64,000 bases of DNA from Herbiconiux aconitum (lineage in GTDB: Bacteria > Actinomycetota > Actinomycetes > Actinomycetales > Microbacteriaceae), in the NCBI RefSeq assembly GCF_024979235.1, contig NZ_JANLCM010000001.1, positions 1,550,001-1,614,000 on the forward strand. The letters run 5' to 3'. Position 1 is the first letter of the stretch, and each line of letters starts with the position of its first letter. Under the pieces are notes generated by a model. The model searched no databases. It saw only the letters and a list, made by a program, of their open reading frames with translations, and was not told the origin of the DNA. Shown in pieces: positions 32,744 through 41,217 of this stretch. The translations under genes were made by a program, and so were the position numbers.

Positions 32744-35700
32744 ATGAGCACCCATTCATCCATGGTGCGAAGGGGACGCGGCTTGAAGGCCACTTCGGTC
32801 CTCGCCGCACTCGCAGCCGCGGTGGCGGGCGCGACGATCGGCGCACCCGCCGCTCAAGCCGCACCCACTGCCGCGAACACCGTGGTCGTGCACGCCGACC
32901 AGGCGTTCCGGCCCGTCACCCATCTGGCATCCGGCAGCCTCTACGGCATCGCCGATGCCGACTCCCCGTCGAGCGAGCTGATCTCGGCGATCAAACCGCA
33001 CACCTTCATCCAGATGCCGTTCGGCGGCAAGCAGCAGCCGACGGGGGACATCGGCGACACCTGGAAGGTGGCGGCCGACCACGGCGCGAACGTGGTCATC
33101 CGGCTCTCCGACTACTACGCCGGCTGGCCCTACCAGTTCGATTGGGCCACCTGGGACCAGATGGTCACCGACCAGGTGGCGAAGGCCAAGGCGGCCGGCA
33201 TCACGAACCTGGCCGCGTGGGCGCCCTGGAACGAATCCACCGGAACCTGGAACGCCGCGAAGAACGGGTCGTTCGAAGACTTCTGGGTGCACACCTACCG
33301 TCTCATCCGCAGCCTCGACCCCACGACCCCGATCCAGGGGCCGAGCTACTCCGACGACATCTCCGAGGCTCGGCAGTTCTTCACCGTGGCCAAGGCGACC
33401 GACACGCTCCCCGACATCCTGGCGTGGCATGAGCTGATCCGGTCGTCGAAGATCGTCGGCGACCTCGCGACCATCAACGGCATCCTGAGCGACCTGGGAA
33501 TCGACCAGCGGCCGATCTCCATCGAGGAGTACGCCGCGCCTGCCGAGGCCGGCATCCCCGGCTCCCTGGTCGGGTACATCTCGAAGTTCGAGAGGCTCGG
33601 CATCCACGATGCCGAACTGCCCTTCTGGAACCAGTCCGGAACGCTCGGCGACCTTCTCACGAAGCGCGACGGCGTGCCGAACGGCGCCTACTGGATGTAC
33701 ACCTGGTACGCCGACATGAGCGGCGACATGGTGAGCACCACTCCTCCCGGCAACACCAACTTCGACGCCACCGCCTCGGTCACGAGCGACAAGAACCAGG
33801 TGGAGATCGTCACCGGCGGAAACAGCGGATCGACCGCGGTCACCGTCGACGGGCTCGACCAGCTCCCGGTCGCCGCGAGCGGCGCGGTGAACGTCAAACT
33901 CGAGTACACGCCGAGCTACGGGCGCACCGTCGCCGTCGCCGGACCCATCACGGTCTCCAACACCACCTACCAGGTCGGTGCGGACGGCTCGATCAGCGTT
34001 CCGATCACGATGAACCCGGCGTACGGATACCACATCGTGGTGACGCCGGCTGGCTCCTCCGACGACCTCAGCGGCGGCTACACCGTCACGAACGTCAACA
34101 GCGGACTGGCACTGGACACCGCTGACGCCGCTCCTGCGGCAGGCACCCTGGTGAAGCAGCGCACGGTGGCGGAGAGCGGCACCCAGAACTGGAACCTGGT
34201 GGCAGCCGGGTCGGGCCTGTACAAGATCGTGAACGCCACCAGTGGGCTCGTTCTGGCGATGCAGACGGTCGACACGAAGAACAACACGAAGGTGGTCGTC
34301 GCCGCGGATGCCGGCACCGACGACCAGCTGTGGCAGCCGATTCCGGATGGCGCAGGGTCGTATCGACTCGGCAACTACGCCACGGGTCGAGTGCTGGCCG
34401 TCGACGGTATGAGCAAGGACGACGGTGCACAGGTCGTGCAATGGCTCGACGGCAACCCGTCGTCCAGCTGCACCGCCGCCGGCCCCCGGCAGCCGGGCAA
34501 GCTCGGCACCGCGGTGAACTTCTGCGGCACCAACGCCTACGTGGCTCTTCCCACCGGTGCGGTGAGCAGCCTGACGGGTGACTTCTCGGTGTCGGCGTGG
34601 GTGAACCCCGCCTCGAACGCCTCGTGGCAGCGGGTGTTCGACATCGGAACCGGCAGCCAGCGCAGCATGTTCCTCACCGTGAACGACGGCTCCAACCTGC
34701 GGTTCGTCATCACCAACAACGGCGCGGGCGGTGAGCAGAAACTCATCAGCAACGCGGGAACGCTGCCGCTGAACAAGTGGTCACTGGTCACGGTCTCGGT
34801 GTCGGGCACGACGGGCAAGCTCTATGTCGGCAGCCAGCTCGTCGCGACGAACACCGGCATGACCGTGCACCCCTCCGACTTCGGTCAGAGCGCCCAGAAC
34901 TACCTCGGCAAGTCGCAGTACTCGTCCGACCCGGCTTTCAACGGGTTGGTCGACGACTTCAACATCTACAACCGGGCGCTGACCGCCGACGAGGTGCTGA
35001 ACCTCTCCACCGGCGTCGCCGGCACCGGCAACGTGGTGAAGTACAGCTTCGACGAGAACACGGGCGCGAGCGTGCCGGACTCCTCCGGCGCCGCTCGCAA
35101 CGGAACGATCGTGAATGGCACCAGCTCCGGCGACGGCACCAACGCCACCACGACGTCGACGGATGCGCAGACGGCCGACCACTTCTGGAAGCTCACTCCG
35201 GTGGTGGTCGAGACGCCCGACACCGAGAAGCCGAAGGCGACCCTGGTGACTCCCACCACCGCCGGTCCGTTCTCATCGCTGGCGCTGCAGGTGGACGCCA
35301 CTGATGATCGTGGTCTGAAGCGCATCGTGGCGAACATCTACAAAGACGGCACGCTCGTGAAGAGCACGCAGTCCGCGGTCGCCGACGGGGCGCTCACCGG
35401 GTCGCATCTGGCCACGGTGACGCTGCCCGACGGCAACTACACCATCAAGTACAACGCCGAAGATCTGGCCGGCAACATCGCGTCGACGGGCACGTTCGCC
35501 GTGACGCTCGACGCCACGGCGCCCACCGTCACGGTCAAGACGGGCGACTCGTTCACGGTAGGAGCAGACGGGGTCTACGACCAGGTCAGCTACAAGTTGA
35601 ACGACGGCGGCCAGATCGACAAGATCACCATCAACGGAGTCGTGAAGGACCTGACGAACAACGCCTGGTCCGACGTCAACTTCATCAAGCCGGGAGTCTT

Positions 35701-35782
35701 CGGTGCGGTGAAGGGCGCCAACACGCTGGTCGTCTACGACGTGGCCGGAAACACCACGACAGTCCAGTTCTCGCTGAACTGA
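32744..35782 (+). CDS. Secreted modular glycosidase-like protein: GH-A barrel, ricin lectin with nested LamG, Ig-like C terminus
   Basis: A 1012-residue protein with a Sec signal peptide (cleavage near AQAA, residue 40). Residues ~50-335 resemble clan GH-A barrels (GH39-like), with a candidate acid/base Glu164 in APWNES and a candidate nucleophile in SIEEYAAP (261-262). A small beta domain follows to ~435. Residues 444-575 are a ricin-type trefoil (TQNWNL, DDQLWQPI). Its third repeat is interrupted after VVQWLDG by a LamG/concanavalin module (~575-760) and resumes as ADHFWKL near 813. Two Ig-like segments end the chain. There is no sorting signal, so it is probably released. Its role would be extracellular attack or binding of the glycan imported by this operon. 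Confidence 0.82.
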   Translation: MSTHSSMVRRGRGLKATSVLAALAAAVAGATIGAPAAQAAPTAANTVVVHADQAFRPVTHLASGSLYGIADADSPSSELISAIKPHTFIQMPFGGKQQPTGDIGDTWKVAADHGANVVIRLSDYYAGWPYQFDWATWDQMVTDQVAKAKAAGITNLAAWAPWNESTGTWNAAKNGSFEDFWVHTYRLIRSLDPTTPIQGPSYSDDISEARQFFTVAKATDTLPDILAWHELIRSSKIVGDLATINGILSDLGIDQRPISIEEYAAPAEAGIPGSLVGYISKFERLGIHDAELPFWNQSGTLGDLLTKRDGVPNGAYWMYTWYADMSGDMVSTTPPGNTNFDATASVTSDKNQVEIVTGGNSGSTAVTVDGLDQLPVAASGAVNVKLEYTPSYGRTVAVAGPITVSNTTYQVGADGSISVPITMNPAYGYHIVVTPAGSSDDLSGGYTVTNVNSGLALDTADAAPAAGTLVKQRTVAESGTQNWNLVAAGSGLYKIVNATSGLVLAMQTVDTKNNTKVVVAADAGTDDQLWQPIPDGAGSYRLGNYATGRVLAVDGMSKDDGAQVVQWLDGNPSSSCTAAGPRQPGKLGTAVNFCGTNAYVALPTGAVSSLTGDFSVSAWVNPASNASWQRVFDIGTGSQRSMFLTVNDGSNLRFVITNNGAGGEQKLISNAGTLPLNKWSLVTVSVSGTTGKLYVGSQLVATNTGMTVHPSDFGQSAQNYLGKSQYSSDPAFNGLVDDFNIYNRALTADEVLNLSTGVAGTGNVVKYSFDENTGASVPDSSGAARNGTIVNGTSSGDGTNATTTSTDAQTADHFWKLTPVVVETPDTEKPKATLVTPTTAGPFSSLALQVDATDDRGLKRIVANIYKDGTLVKSTQSAVADGALTGSHLATVTLPDGNYTIKYNAEDLAGNIASTGTFAVTLDATAPTVTVKTGDSFTVGADGVYDQVSYKLNDGGQIDKITINGVVKDLTNNAWSDVNFIKPGVFGAVKGANTLVVYDVAGNTTTVQFSLN

Positions 35783-35791
35783 TCACCACAT

Positions 35792-35830
35792 CCCTGCGGC
35801 GTCCCGGCTCTCGGCCGGGGCGCCGCAGGG
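35792..35830 (+). terminator. 16-bp hairpin between the secreted protein gene and the GH63-like gene
   Basis: Arms 35792-35807 and 35815-35830 pair over 16 bp with one G-U, around a 7-nt loop. It starts 9 bp after the stop and lies 23 bp before the next start. It may be a partial terminator or a 3'-end stabiliser; no T run follows. Confidence 0.6.
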
Positions 35831-35853
35831 GCACAACCACCAGGAGAAACCCC

Positions 35854-37566
35854 GTGTCATCACCCTCCGAGTCGTCGTTCGACATCCGCGAGATCCCGTT
35901 CAGTCGTCGTGGCTCCTGGCTCGACATCTCGCCGGTGGTGGGGCTGCACACGGTGCGCGAGAACCTGCACCTCGTCTCGCACCAGACCGGCATGCACGCG
36001 ATCTTCGCCTTCGAACCCGTGCAGAACGGCCTGCCGGTCGAAGCCGTGATCGACGCGACGCCCGCCAGCCTCCGTTGGAGAACGCCGACGGGTGTCATCG
36101 AGGCCGTGTTCGAGAACGACAGCACCCTGCGCCTGCGCGGCCGCACCTCGGATCTGCGGATAGCGGATGCGACGCCCGAGTTGACCCCGTTCACGGGCTC
36201 CTACCTTTTCCACGACCCGATCGACGGCGCTCTGGTCTTCACGTCGTACGAGACGGGCCGGCGCTATCGGGTCACCTCGCTCACGGGCACTCTCACCGCC
36301 ACCGGCACCGAACTGCTGGGCGCCGGTGAACGCTCACTCGTCGCGGGCGGCGACGAGTGGGAGCTCGCCGTCGAGGAATACGAGACGGCACGCTCTCCCT
36401 ACTCTCCGACGCTCGCCTTCGACGACGCGGTCGCGTCGATCGCGGGGGAGTTCGACGAGTACGTGGACCGCATCGCGCCGTGGCGGAGCGAACGCACCCC
36501 CGCGGTGTCGGCGGCCTGCTACGTGCTCTGGTCGGCGACCGTCTCACCGCGCGGCTTCCTCGAGCGCGAGTCGATCTTCATGTCGAAGCACTGGATGGAC
36601 AAGGTGTGGAGCTGGGACCACTGCTTCAACGCGCTGGCCCTCGCGCCCGGTCTGCCGGAGGAGGCCATCGATCAGTTCCGTATCGTGTTCGATTTCCAGG
36701 AGCCGGCCGGCGCCCTCCCGGATTCCGTCACGCACTCGGAGGTGCTCTACAACTTCGTGAAGCCGCCCGTTCACGGGTGGGCCTTCGGCAAGATCCGCCG
36801 AGCCCTGGAGACCCCGCTCGACGAATCGGTGTTGAGCGAGATCTATGACTCTCTCGTGCGGTGGACCCGCTTCTGGCTCGACAGCCGTCGTGTGCCCGGG
36901 CATCCGCTCGCCCACTACCAGCACGGCAACGACAGCGGCTGGGACAACTCCACCACCTTCGACCACGACCGGCTGATCGAAGCCCCCGACCTCGCGGCCT
37001 TCCTCGTGGTGCAACTCGACGTGCTGGCCGGCCTCGCGACAGAACTCGGCCGCACGGATGACGTCTCCGAGTGGCAGACGGAGGGCCGGTCGATGCGGGA
37101 GGCGCTTCTGGGCCTCTGGGACGGCGACACCTTCGTCGCGCGGGCGGCGACACACGGGCGACCGAGCAAGAAGTCGTCGTTGCTCAACGCCCTGCCGATC
37201 GTCGCCGCCCCCCATCTCTCCGAGGAGATCACCGGCCTGCTCGCCGTCAGGATCTCGCAGCACCTCACGGAGTTCGGCCCGGCCACCCAACTCGTCGACA
37301 GCGAGGAGTACGAATCGGATGGCTACTGGCGCGGGCCGATCTGGGCGCCGTCGACCGCGATCATCGAAGACGGACTCCGTCGCGCCGGTGAGACCGAATT
37401 GGCTGACCTGATCAGTGAGCGGTTCCGCCGCCTCTGCGAACGGTCGGGTTTCGCGGAGAACTTCGACGCTCTGACCGGCGAAGGACTCCGCGACCGCGCT
37501 TACACCTGGACGGCGAGCTGCTACCTGACCTTCGCCCGCGAAGCCGAGGAACGCATCCGCTCCTGA
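35854..37566 (+). CDS. GH63-like / amylo-alpha-1,6-glucosidase-like glycoside hydrolase
   Basis: GTG 35854 with CAGGAG upstream. The 570-residue cytoplasmic protein has an N-terminal beta-sandwich-like part (to ~190) and an (alpha/alpha)6-toroid with patterns of GH63 and relatives: HWMDKVWSWDHCFNALAL, HGNDSGWDNSTTFD (candidate acidic residue), YWRGPIWAPST and YTWTASCYLTFARE. It is likely an exo-glycosidase trimming imported oligosaccharides; linkage cannot be read from the sequence. It is the last gene of the operon; the next gene is convergent. Confidence 0.82.
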   Translation: MSSPSESSFDIREIPFSRRGSWLDISPVVGLHTVRENLHLVSHQTGMHAIFAFEPVQNGLPVEAVIDATPASLRWRTPTGVIEAVFENDSTLRLRGRTSDLRIADATPELTPFTGSYLFHDPIDGALVFTSYETGRRYRVTSLTGTLTATGTELLGAGERSLVAGGDEWELAVEEYETARSPYSPTLAFDDAVASIAGEFDEYVDRIAPWRSERTPAVSAACYVLWSATVSPRGFLERESIFMSKHWMDKVWSWDHCFNALALAPGLPEEAIDQFRIVFDFQEPAGALPDSVTHSEVLYNFVKPPVHGWAFGKIRRALETPLDESVLSEIYDSLVRWTRFWLDSRRVPGHPLAHYQHGNDSGWDNSTTFDHDRLIEAPDLAAFLVVQLDVLAGLATELGRTDDVSEWQTEGRSMREALLGLWDGDTFVARAATHGRPSKKSSLLNALPIVAAPHLSEEITGLLAVRISQHLTEFGPATQLVDSEEYESDGYWRGPIWAPSTAIIEDGLRRAGETELADLISERFRRLCERSGFAENFDALTGEGLRDRAYTWTASCYLTFAREAEERIRS

Positions 37567-37580
37567 CCGCGGTCGAGGGG

Positions 37581-38036
37581 TCAGACGTCGACGTCGCCGC
37601 GCCAGGCTCCGGTCGGTGCGCCCTGCGTCTCGATGAACTCCTTGAAGTTGTCGAGGTCCTTCTTCACGGCGTGCTTGCCGACTCCGATCATCGAGCCCGC
37701 CTTCTCGAGAAGACCTTCGGGCTCCCAGTCGATCTGCACGGTGACCCGCGAGCTGTCGTCGGTGAGCTTGTGGAAGGTCACGACGCCGGCGTGTTCGGTG
37801 TCGCCGCCGACGCTGTGCCACGCCACCCGCTCGTCGGGGTGCTGCTCGGTGATCTCGGCATCGAACTCGCGCTCGGCTCCGGCGATCTTCACCTTCCAAT
37901 GCGTGTGGGTCTCATCGATCTGCGTGATCGACTCCACCTCGTCGAGGAACCGGGAGAAGGTCTCGAACTGGGTCCACTGGTTGTACGCGGTGCTGACCGG
38001 AACGGTGACGTCGATGCTCTCGATGATCTGTGCCAT
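37581..38036 (-). CDS. SRPBCC-family (polyketide cyclase/START-like) protein
   Basis: A 151-residue protein with the START-like helix-grip pattern: IIESIDVTVPVSTAYNQWTQFETFSRFLDEVESI at the N terminus, a beta-strand run with DERVAWHSVGG, and a long C-terminal helix (EKAGSMIGVGKHAVKKDLDNFKEFIETQG). It matches the actinobacterial coat/cyclase subgroup. These bind hydrophobic ligands in a cavity; no catalytic residues are evident. A 21-bp imperfect palindrome (38055-38075) lies just upstream of the start. Confidence 0.85.
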   Translation of the reverse strand: MAQIIESIDVTVPVSTAYNQWTQFETFSRFLDEVESITQIDETHTHWKVKIAGAEREFDAEITEQHPDERVAWHSVGGDTEHAGVVTFHKLTDDSSRVTVQIDWEPEGLLEKAGSMIGVGKHAVKKDLDNFKEFIETQGAPTGAWRGDVDV

Positions 38037-38054
38037 GCGGATGTGCTCCTTAAA

Positions 38055-38075
38055 TTAGCTTGTTTGTCTAGCCAA
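38055..38075 (-). promoter_or_regulatory. Imperfect 21-bp palindrome upstream of the SRPBCC gene
   Basis: TTAGCTTG-N5-CTAGCCAA pairs at 6 of 8 positions per arm, a layout common for MarR-type operators. It is 18 bp upstream of the SRPBCC start. A partly similar AT-richer stretch (51801-51827) precedes the TspO-like gene. Confidence 0.35.
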
Positions 38076-38112
38076 TTCCTCGAAGCGCCGCACGGCACGG
38101 CCTTGCCACGGT

Positions 38113-38475
38113 TTACGCAGGTAGGCCGCCGGCCGCGAACACGTACACCCACGCCTCGTCGCCGGAGTCGAGGGGAACGAGCACGCGTTCGTAGTCGTCG
38201 ACCTCGTACTCGTCGGCGGCGAGCAGCTCGTCGCTGGTGATCTCGAACACCGTTCCGCTGACGGGGTCGGCGGTGGGGTCGGCCACGAGGAGCGGATGCC
38301 GGTCACAGCCGCTCGTGGCGATCACGGCCGGATCGGTGATGGTGAGCCAGTCGAGCCGGTAGCCGACGACCGCGGCGTCGCGCCCCGCGAGCAGGCGCCC
38401 GAAGGTGGCGAGCTGCACCTCCGGTTGGCGCAGTGTGCCGTAGGAGAAGAGCAGCACCTCGTTCGCGTCGTTCAC
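38113..38475 (-). CDS. Gamma-glutamylcyclotransferase-like protein
   Basis: A 120-residue single-domain protein. LLFSYGTLRQPEVQ near the N terminus is the substrate-binding YGTL loop and the catalytic Glu is in AADEYEVDDYERVLVPL. The beta-barrel strands (GTVFEITSDELLAADEYE, AWVYVFAAGG) fit the GGCT/AIG2 family, which cyclises gamma-glutamyl groups to 5-oxoproline. The function of small bacterial members is mostly untested. It is a separate minus-strand gene 28 bp from the stop of the DUF4190-like gene. Confidence 0.85.
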   Translation of the reverse strand: MNDANEVLLFSYGTLRQPEVQLATFGRLLAGRDAAVVGYRLDWLTITDPAVIATSGCDRHPLLVADPTADPVSGTVFEITSDELLAADEYEVDDYERVLVPLDSGDEAWVYVFAAGGLPA

Positions 38476-38502
38476 CCCTCGACCCTATCGAGCGAGGCGG
38501 TG

Positions 38503-38907
38503 TCAGCCGTAGGTCAGAGAGACGATGACGGGATAGATGAGCGCCCCCAGCACGCTGAGGACGCCGGCTGCACCGAGCGCGAGACCCGCGGAGGCGAAGG
38601 CCTTCGAAGATCCGGGTCTGCTGATGGCCACGATGCCGAGGATCACCGCCGCGATGGCCGTCAGCCCCACGAGCACCGACTGTGTGATCGACACCGCTGC
38701 GATCGCTCCCACGCCGCCAGAAGAGATGACGGCGGCCTGCACGAACACGAACAGGAATCCGAGCACCGGCCCGATCGCGCCGAGAATCAGCGCCGCGAGC
38801 CCGAGCGGGTTGCGGGAGGCCGGGTTCCGCTCCGATGGGGCGGCCATCGGGTGGGGCGGGTAGGGGGACTGGTCGGATGGTCGCTGGCTCGATGGTGTTT
38901 GGCTCAC
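38503..38907 (-). CDS. DUF4190-like small membrane protein
   Basis: GTG 38907 has GGGGAG five bases upstream and overlaps the stop of the EamA transporter gene (GTGA), so it is translationally coupled. The 134-residue protein has a Ser/Pro-rich N-terminal ~35 residues and three to four hydrophobic helices: LAALILGAIGPVLGFLFVFV, VLVGLTAIAAVILGIVAIS and AGVLSVLGALIYPVIVSL. The layout is that of DUF4190-type proteins. Its function is unknown; coupling suggests it assists or accompanies the exporter. Confidence 0.75.
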   Translation of the reverse strand: MSQTPSSQRPSDQSPYPPHPMAAPSERNPASRNPLGLAALILGAIGPVLGFLFVFVQAAVISSGGVGAIAAVSITQSVLVGLTAIAAVILGIVAISRPGSSKAFASAGLALGAAGVLSVLGALIYPVIVSLTYG

Positions 38908-39980
38908 GGTTCTCCCCTCGGCGGACGGACTGTCGTTTCCATCCTGTCCTGATCCGGCACCGAACGGGGGTGAACTCGTGCCCGGGCGGATGCGCGACCA
39001 GCTGCCGCCGGAGCGGAGCCCTCCCGTTCGAGCTTCACGAAGACCACCCCGGCCACGATCAGCGCCCCGCCCACGCCCTGCAGCAGTGTCGGCACCTCGC
39101 CGAGCAGCAACCACGACAGCAGCACCGCGAACAGCACCTCCACCAGCCCCACGAACGACGCCACCCGCGAACCCAGTCGAACGGTGCCCAGGATGCCCGC
39201 GAGGTAGGCGAAGGCCGTCGCCACCAGCACCACGACGCCCATCGGCACCAGCCACGACACCTGGCCCACCACCGGCAGCACGACGTCGGCGAACGACATC
39301 GTGAACGGCAGCAGCCCGGTCGCCCCCACCACTCCGAGGCCCGCGGCGCCCACCAGCAGCCCGGCGCTCACGAGAGCGACCGGCGGCAGCCCGTTCGACG
39401 GCATCGCCGAGATCAGGTAGTAGCCGGCCAGACACACGGCGGCCGCGAGCGCGAACAGCACACCCAGCACGTCGAGCCCACCCGCTCCTGAGGGATTGAT
39501 GACGAGCGCCAGCCCCGCGATGCTGAGCACCGCGCCCACGATCGTCAGCAGGGCGGGCGGGATGCGCGTGCGAGCCCAGGCGAGCAGCACGAGCAGAATC
39601 GGCGCCGAGTACTCGATGAGCAGCGCGATGCCCACCGGCATCCGGCCGATCGCGGCGAAGTAGAACACCTGCGCCCCGATCACGGCGATGAAGCCGTAAG
39701 CGAGCACGAGTTTCCACGAGGCGGCGAGCAGTCGGAACCGCCCGCGCAAGGCGAGCAGAGCGGGGATCAGCAGCACCAGTCCGCCCGCACCCGCGCGCAC
39801 GGCGACGGCCGCCACGGGCGACCAGCCCGCATCGAGCAGCGGCTTCACGAACGGACCGCTGGTGCCGAACGCGGCCGCCGCAGCGATGGCGAACACGAGC
39901 CCGGATGCGCGGTGCGAGACGCCCGGCACCACCGCGCCGCGTGTGGCGCGGGGTGTGCGCGAGGGGGCGGTGGAGCTCAT
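38904..39980 (-). CDS. EamA/DMT-family transporter
   Basis: A 358-residue protein with ten hydrophobic helices in two EamA repeats (AIAAAAAFGTSGPFVKPLLDAGWSPVAAVAVRAGAGG opens the first; ALAAAVCLAGYYLISAMPSNGLPPVALVSAGLLVG the second). The C-terminal ~45 residues are hydrophilic. EamA proteins export amino acids or other metabolites. It is divergent from a CGNR-type regulator across 73 bp that contain the palindrome TAGTGACACTA, so it is probably controlled by that regulator. Confidence 0.9.
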   Translation of the reverse strand: MSSTAPSRTPRATRGAVVPGVSHRASGLVFAIAAAAAFGTSGPFVKPLLDAGWSPVAAVAVRAGAGGLVLLIPALLALRGRFRLLAASWKLVLAYGFIAVIGAQVFYFAAIGRMPVGIALLIEYSAPILLVLLAWARTRIPPALLTIVGAVLSIAGLALVINPSGAGGLDVLGVLFALAAAVCLAGYYLISAMPSNGLPPVALVSAGLLVGAAGLGVVGATGLLPFTMSFADVVLPVVGQVSWLVPMGVVVLVATAFAYLAGILGTVRLGSRVASFVGLVEVLFAVLLSWLLLGEVPTLLQGVGGALIVAGVVFVKLEREGSAPAAAGRASARARVHPRSVPDQDRMETTVRPPRGEP

Positions 39981-40017
39981 CGGGCATCCTTCGTGTCAGG
40001 AGTGAATGCGGTTACGC

Positions 40018-40028
40018 TAGTGACACTA
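40018..40028. promoter_or_regulatory. Operator-like palindrome in the EamA/CGNR divergon
   Basis: TAGTGACACTA is a perfect palindrome of 5-bp arms around one base, midway between the divergent starts at 39980 and 40054. The 10-mer tgtcaggagt occurs on both sides (39994-40003 and 40040-40049); the second copy also supplies the ribosome binding site of the regulator gene. Confidence 0.5.
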
Positions 40029-40053
40029 CCGATCACCGTTGTCAGGAGTCAAC

Positions 40054-40608
40054 ATGCTTTTTGCCTATGACACCGAGGCGACCCTCGCTTTCGCGGCCGC
40101 CCTCGTGAACACCGTCGAGGGCGCATCGAACTCCCGCCACGACGAGCTCGCCGACATCGAGGCGCTAGAGCAGCTGCTCGACGAGAACGAGTACTCCGGC
40201 CGGCGCGACCGCGACGATGCCGAACTCCAGGAGGTGCGCGCCCTGCGGGCCGAGTTCCGGCGCTTCTGGGAGGTCGACCGTGACACCGCAGTCGGGCTCG
40301 TCAACACCATCCTGAGCGACTCGAACGCTCTTCCGCAGCTCGCGCGGCACGGCGACTGGGACTGGCACCTGCACGCTACCGCTCCCGACGCCCCGCTGGC
40401 CACCCGGATGCGCGTGGAGGTGGCCATGGCATTCATCGACGTCATCCGCACCGATGAATTCGACCGCCTGCGCGAGTGCGCCGCCGACGATTGCGCCGCC
40501 GTGCTCGTCGACCTCTCGCGCAACCGCTCGAAGCGCTACTGCGACGTGGGAAACTGCGGTAACCGCATGAACGTGATCGCGTACCGGAAGCGGCTGGCCG
40601 CCGACTAG
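40054..40608 (+). CDS. CGNR zinc-finger regulator (ABATE domain)
   Basis: ATG 40054 has CAGGAG upstream. The 184-residue protein has an N-terminal ABATE-type helical domain (FAYDTEATLAFAAALVNT...) and a C-terminal CGNR zinc finger with Cys pairs in LRECAADDCAAVLVDLSRNRSKRYC and NCGNRMNVIAYRKR. The conserved CGN(R) block contacts DNA and the N-terminal domain is thought to sense a ligand. Its placement opposite the EamA exporter suggests it controls that gene and itself. Confidence 0.88.
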   Translation: MLFAYDTEATLAFAAALVNTVEGASNSRHDELADIEALEQLLDENEYSGRRDRDDAELQEVRALRAEFRRFWEVDRDTAVGLVNTILSDSNALPQLARHGDWDWHLHATAPDAPLATRMRVEVAMAFIDVIRTDEFDRLRECAADDCAAVLVDLSRNRSKRYCDVGNCGNRMNVIAYRKRLAAD

Positions 40609-40617
40609 GACGGGCGC

Positions 40618-41166
40618 TCAGAGCAGCTTGCGCAGCGTGCGGAGGTTGCGGGTGGTGGTGGCCGACTTGAATCTCGGCTTGGCCAGGTACTTGGCCAGCG
40701 CCGTGTCGAGGCTGTGGCCCTTCGGCACCTCCCAGTACACGACGCGGTCGTCGCGCAGCTCCGCGCGTTCAGCGGGATCGGTTGCCGGGTCGAGCTGCTC
40801 GACGAACGCTCCGATCTCGGCCGTCACCGCCGGGTCGGAGGAGAACACGACATACGGCTGCATCCCGTCGACCTCTTCATAGGGGAAGCCGTCGACGATT
40901 CCGGTGAGCTCCGCGCGGTCGACGAGCACGATCCACGCCTCGTAGCCGAAACGCTCCCGGAGCCCCTTCTCGATCGTCGTCTTCAGGGTCGCGGCCGCGT
41001 CGGGGTCGCTCCCCGGCGCATCCGTCTCGAACAGCACGTTGCCCGAAGCGAGCACCGTGGTGACGGCGTCGAACCCCAACGACCGGAACAGGGCGGCGAG
41101 GTCGGCGCTCTTGACCGTGATTCCGCCGACGTTCACACCGCGGAGGAGGGCTGCGAAGCGGGTCAT
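40618..41166 (-). CDS. DUF1697 domain protein
   Basis: A 182-residue protein with the complete DUF1697 pattern: FAALLRGVNVGGITVKSADLAALFRSLGFDAVTTVLASGNVLFE at the N terminus and VYWEVPKGHSLDTALAKYLAK...ATTTRNLRTLRKLL at the end. This family is widespread and uncharacterised; a two-layer alpha/beta fold is expected. It is convergent with the CGNR gene (10 bp between stops) and stands alone on this strand. Confidence 0.88.
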   Translation of the reverse strand: MTRFAALLRGVNVGGITVKSADLAALFRSLGFDAVTTVLASGNVLFETDAPGSDPDAAATLKTTIEKGLRERFGYEAWIVLVDRAELTGIVDGFPYEEVDGMQPYVVFSSDPAVTAEIGAFVEQLDPATDPAERAELRDDRVVYWEVPKGHSLDTALAKYLAKPRFKSATTTRNLRTLRKLL

Positions 41167-41217
41167 GAGGCAACGCTACGCGACCGTGCTTCAATGAAGT
41201 TGAGACTAGGGGGAACC

